Shown here piece by piece: positions 14,442 to 15,158 of a stretch of DNA of 15,158 bases (positions within the stretch are counted from its first letter, which is position 1; each line of letters opens with the position of its first letter). The notes under the pieces are model-generated. The model was not told the DNA's origin and made no database searches. It saw nothing but the letters and a program-made list of their open reading frames with translations. The translations under genes were made by a program, and so were the position numbers. The stretch comes from Flavobacteriales bacterium UBA7325 (GTDB lineage: Bacteria > Bacteroidota > Bacteroidia > Flavobacteriales_D > Crocinitomicaceae), in NCBI GenBank assembly GCA_002471375.1, contig DKPV01000094.1, positions 1-15,158 of the forward strand. Direction: 5' to 3'.

Positions 14442-15158
14442 TTACAATGAGTTCTCAACGATATCCTCAACAAGAGTTGGATCAAGTAGGGTAGAGGTGT
14501 CGCCGAAATTTGAACGTTCCCCTTCGGCAATCTTTCTTAATATTCTCCGCATAATTTTCCCTGATCGCGTTTTAGGAAGTCCAGCCACGAGTTGAATTTT
14601 ATCAGGCTTCGCAATTTTACCAATTGCGTCAGAAACTGAGTTTGTCAAAGATGCTTGAATTTCAGCCTGCTCGGCAGGATTGTTCTGATCAACTACTACA
14701 TAAGCGTAGATACCTTGACCTTTAATATCGTGTGGGTAACCAACGACTGCCGATTCAAGCGCGAATTTGTTCGTGTTGATTGCATCTTCGATTTCGGCTG
14801 TACCAAAACGGTGACCTGAGACGTTGATTACATCATCTACACGTCCAATGATTCGATACATTCCATTCTCATCTCTTTTTGCGCCGTCACCTGTAAAGTA
14901 ATAGCCGTCATAGTTTGAGAAATAAACGTTCTTACATCTTTCGTGATCACCATAGGTAGTCCTCAGCATGGATGGCCACGGATATTCAATGCACAGGTAT
15001 CCCTCTTTGTCATTCTCTATTATTTCGGCGCCATCACCATCTAGAAGTACCATTTGAATACCAGGTAATGGATATCCAGCATGTGTAGGTTTCATAGGAG
15101 ATAAACCACCAAGTCCAGAAAGCATAATACCGCCTGTCTCTGTTTGCCACCATGTATC
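14442..15158 (-). CDS. acs: Acetyl-CoA synthetase, 3' part (gene continues beyond the window)
   Basis: The enzyme makes acetyl-CoA from acetate, ATP and CoA through acetyl-AMP. The visible 238 codons are the C-terminal third of a protein that is usually about 630-650 residues. The window edge falls at DTWWQTETGG, the conserved adenylate-binding motif, so the frame is open to the last base. Further on are YFTGDGAKRDENG, GRVDDVINVSGHRFGTAEIE (the hinge and A8 region), and PKTRSGKIMRRILRK, whose Lys is the catalytic residue that is switched off by acetylation in Salmonella Acs. All visible motifs are intact. The stop at 14442 is four bases from the stop of the convergent MFS gene, with no terminator between. 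Confidence 0.95.
   Translation of the reverse strand, partial: DTWWQTETGGIMLSGLGGLSPMKPTHAGYPLPGIQMVLLDGDGAEIIENDKEGYLCIEYPWPSMLRTTYGDHERCKNVYFSNYDGYYFTGDGAKRDENGMYRIIGRVDDVINVSGHRFGTAEIEDAINTNKFALESAVVGYPHDIKGQGIYAYVVVDQNNPAEQAEIQASLTNSVSDAIGKIAKPDKIQLVAGLPKTRSGKIMRRILRKIAEGERSNFGDTSTLLDPTLVEDIVENSL

Overview
The window looks like one end of a short contig from a Bacteroidota bacterium, most likely a free-living or marine member of the Flavobacteriales. The evidence is a secreted protein with a C-terminal type IX secretion (T9SS type A) sorting domain and GCDSIV-type repeats, a GWxTD-domain protein, Bacteroidota-style promoters (TTTG, about 20 nt, then TAnnTTTG), almost no Shine-Dalgarno sequences, and a moderately AT-rich base composition. 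All genes are chromosomal housekeeping or envelope genes. I see no phage, plasmid, insertion sequence, CRISPR array or defence island.

Left part (1-5460). An FAD-dependent HI0933/TIGR03862-type flavoprotein is cut at its 5' end, where the window opens with a perfect 24-bp palindrome. It is followed directly by the 3' end of a flotillin gene that has lost its SPFH domain, and then by a strong terminator. On the minus strand come an FKBP-type prolyl isomerase lipoprotein and an MsbA-like ABC exporter. A 303-bp gene-free gap with several hairpins separates these from xerD. xerD is divergent from aroQ, with one base between their start codons.

Middle part (5476-8878). A family 2 glycosyltransferase and a GWxTD-domain secreted protein form a minus-strand pair, read from a well-matched promoter that abuts the GWxTD start codon. 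Divergent from it is tRNA-Ser(UGA) with its own promoter and terminator, then a small lipoprotein of unknown function with another terminator.

Right part (8897-15158). A minus-strand group holds trhO (O2-dependent tRNA U34 hydroxylase), a broken U32-family gene of the TrhP type (one-base N-terminal frameshift plus a central deletion of roughly 200 codons), and a small ferredoxin whose second cluster cysteine is serine. Upstream lie a large PA-domain T9SS cargo protein, a divergent TetA-like MFS exporter, and the 3' third of acetyl-CoA synthetase running off the window.

The most interesting reading is around 8184-10801. Two routes to 5-hydroxyuridine at wobble U34 sit side by side, the oxygen-dependent one (TrhO) intact and the prephenate/Fe-S one (TrhP-like plus ferredoxin) apparently decayed, close to a tRNA-Ser(UGA) of the class that carries this modification. 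Two internal deletions, a homopolymer frameshift and a foldback-like contig end also make an assembly explanation possible, and this should be excluded first.
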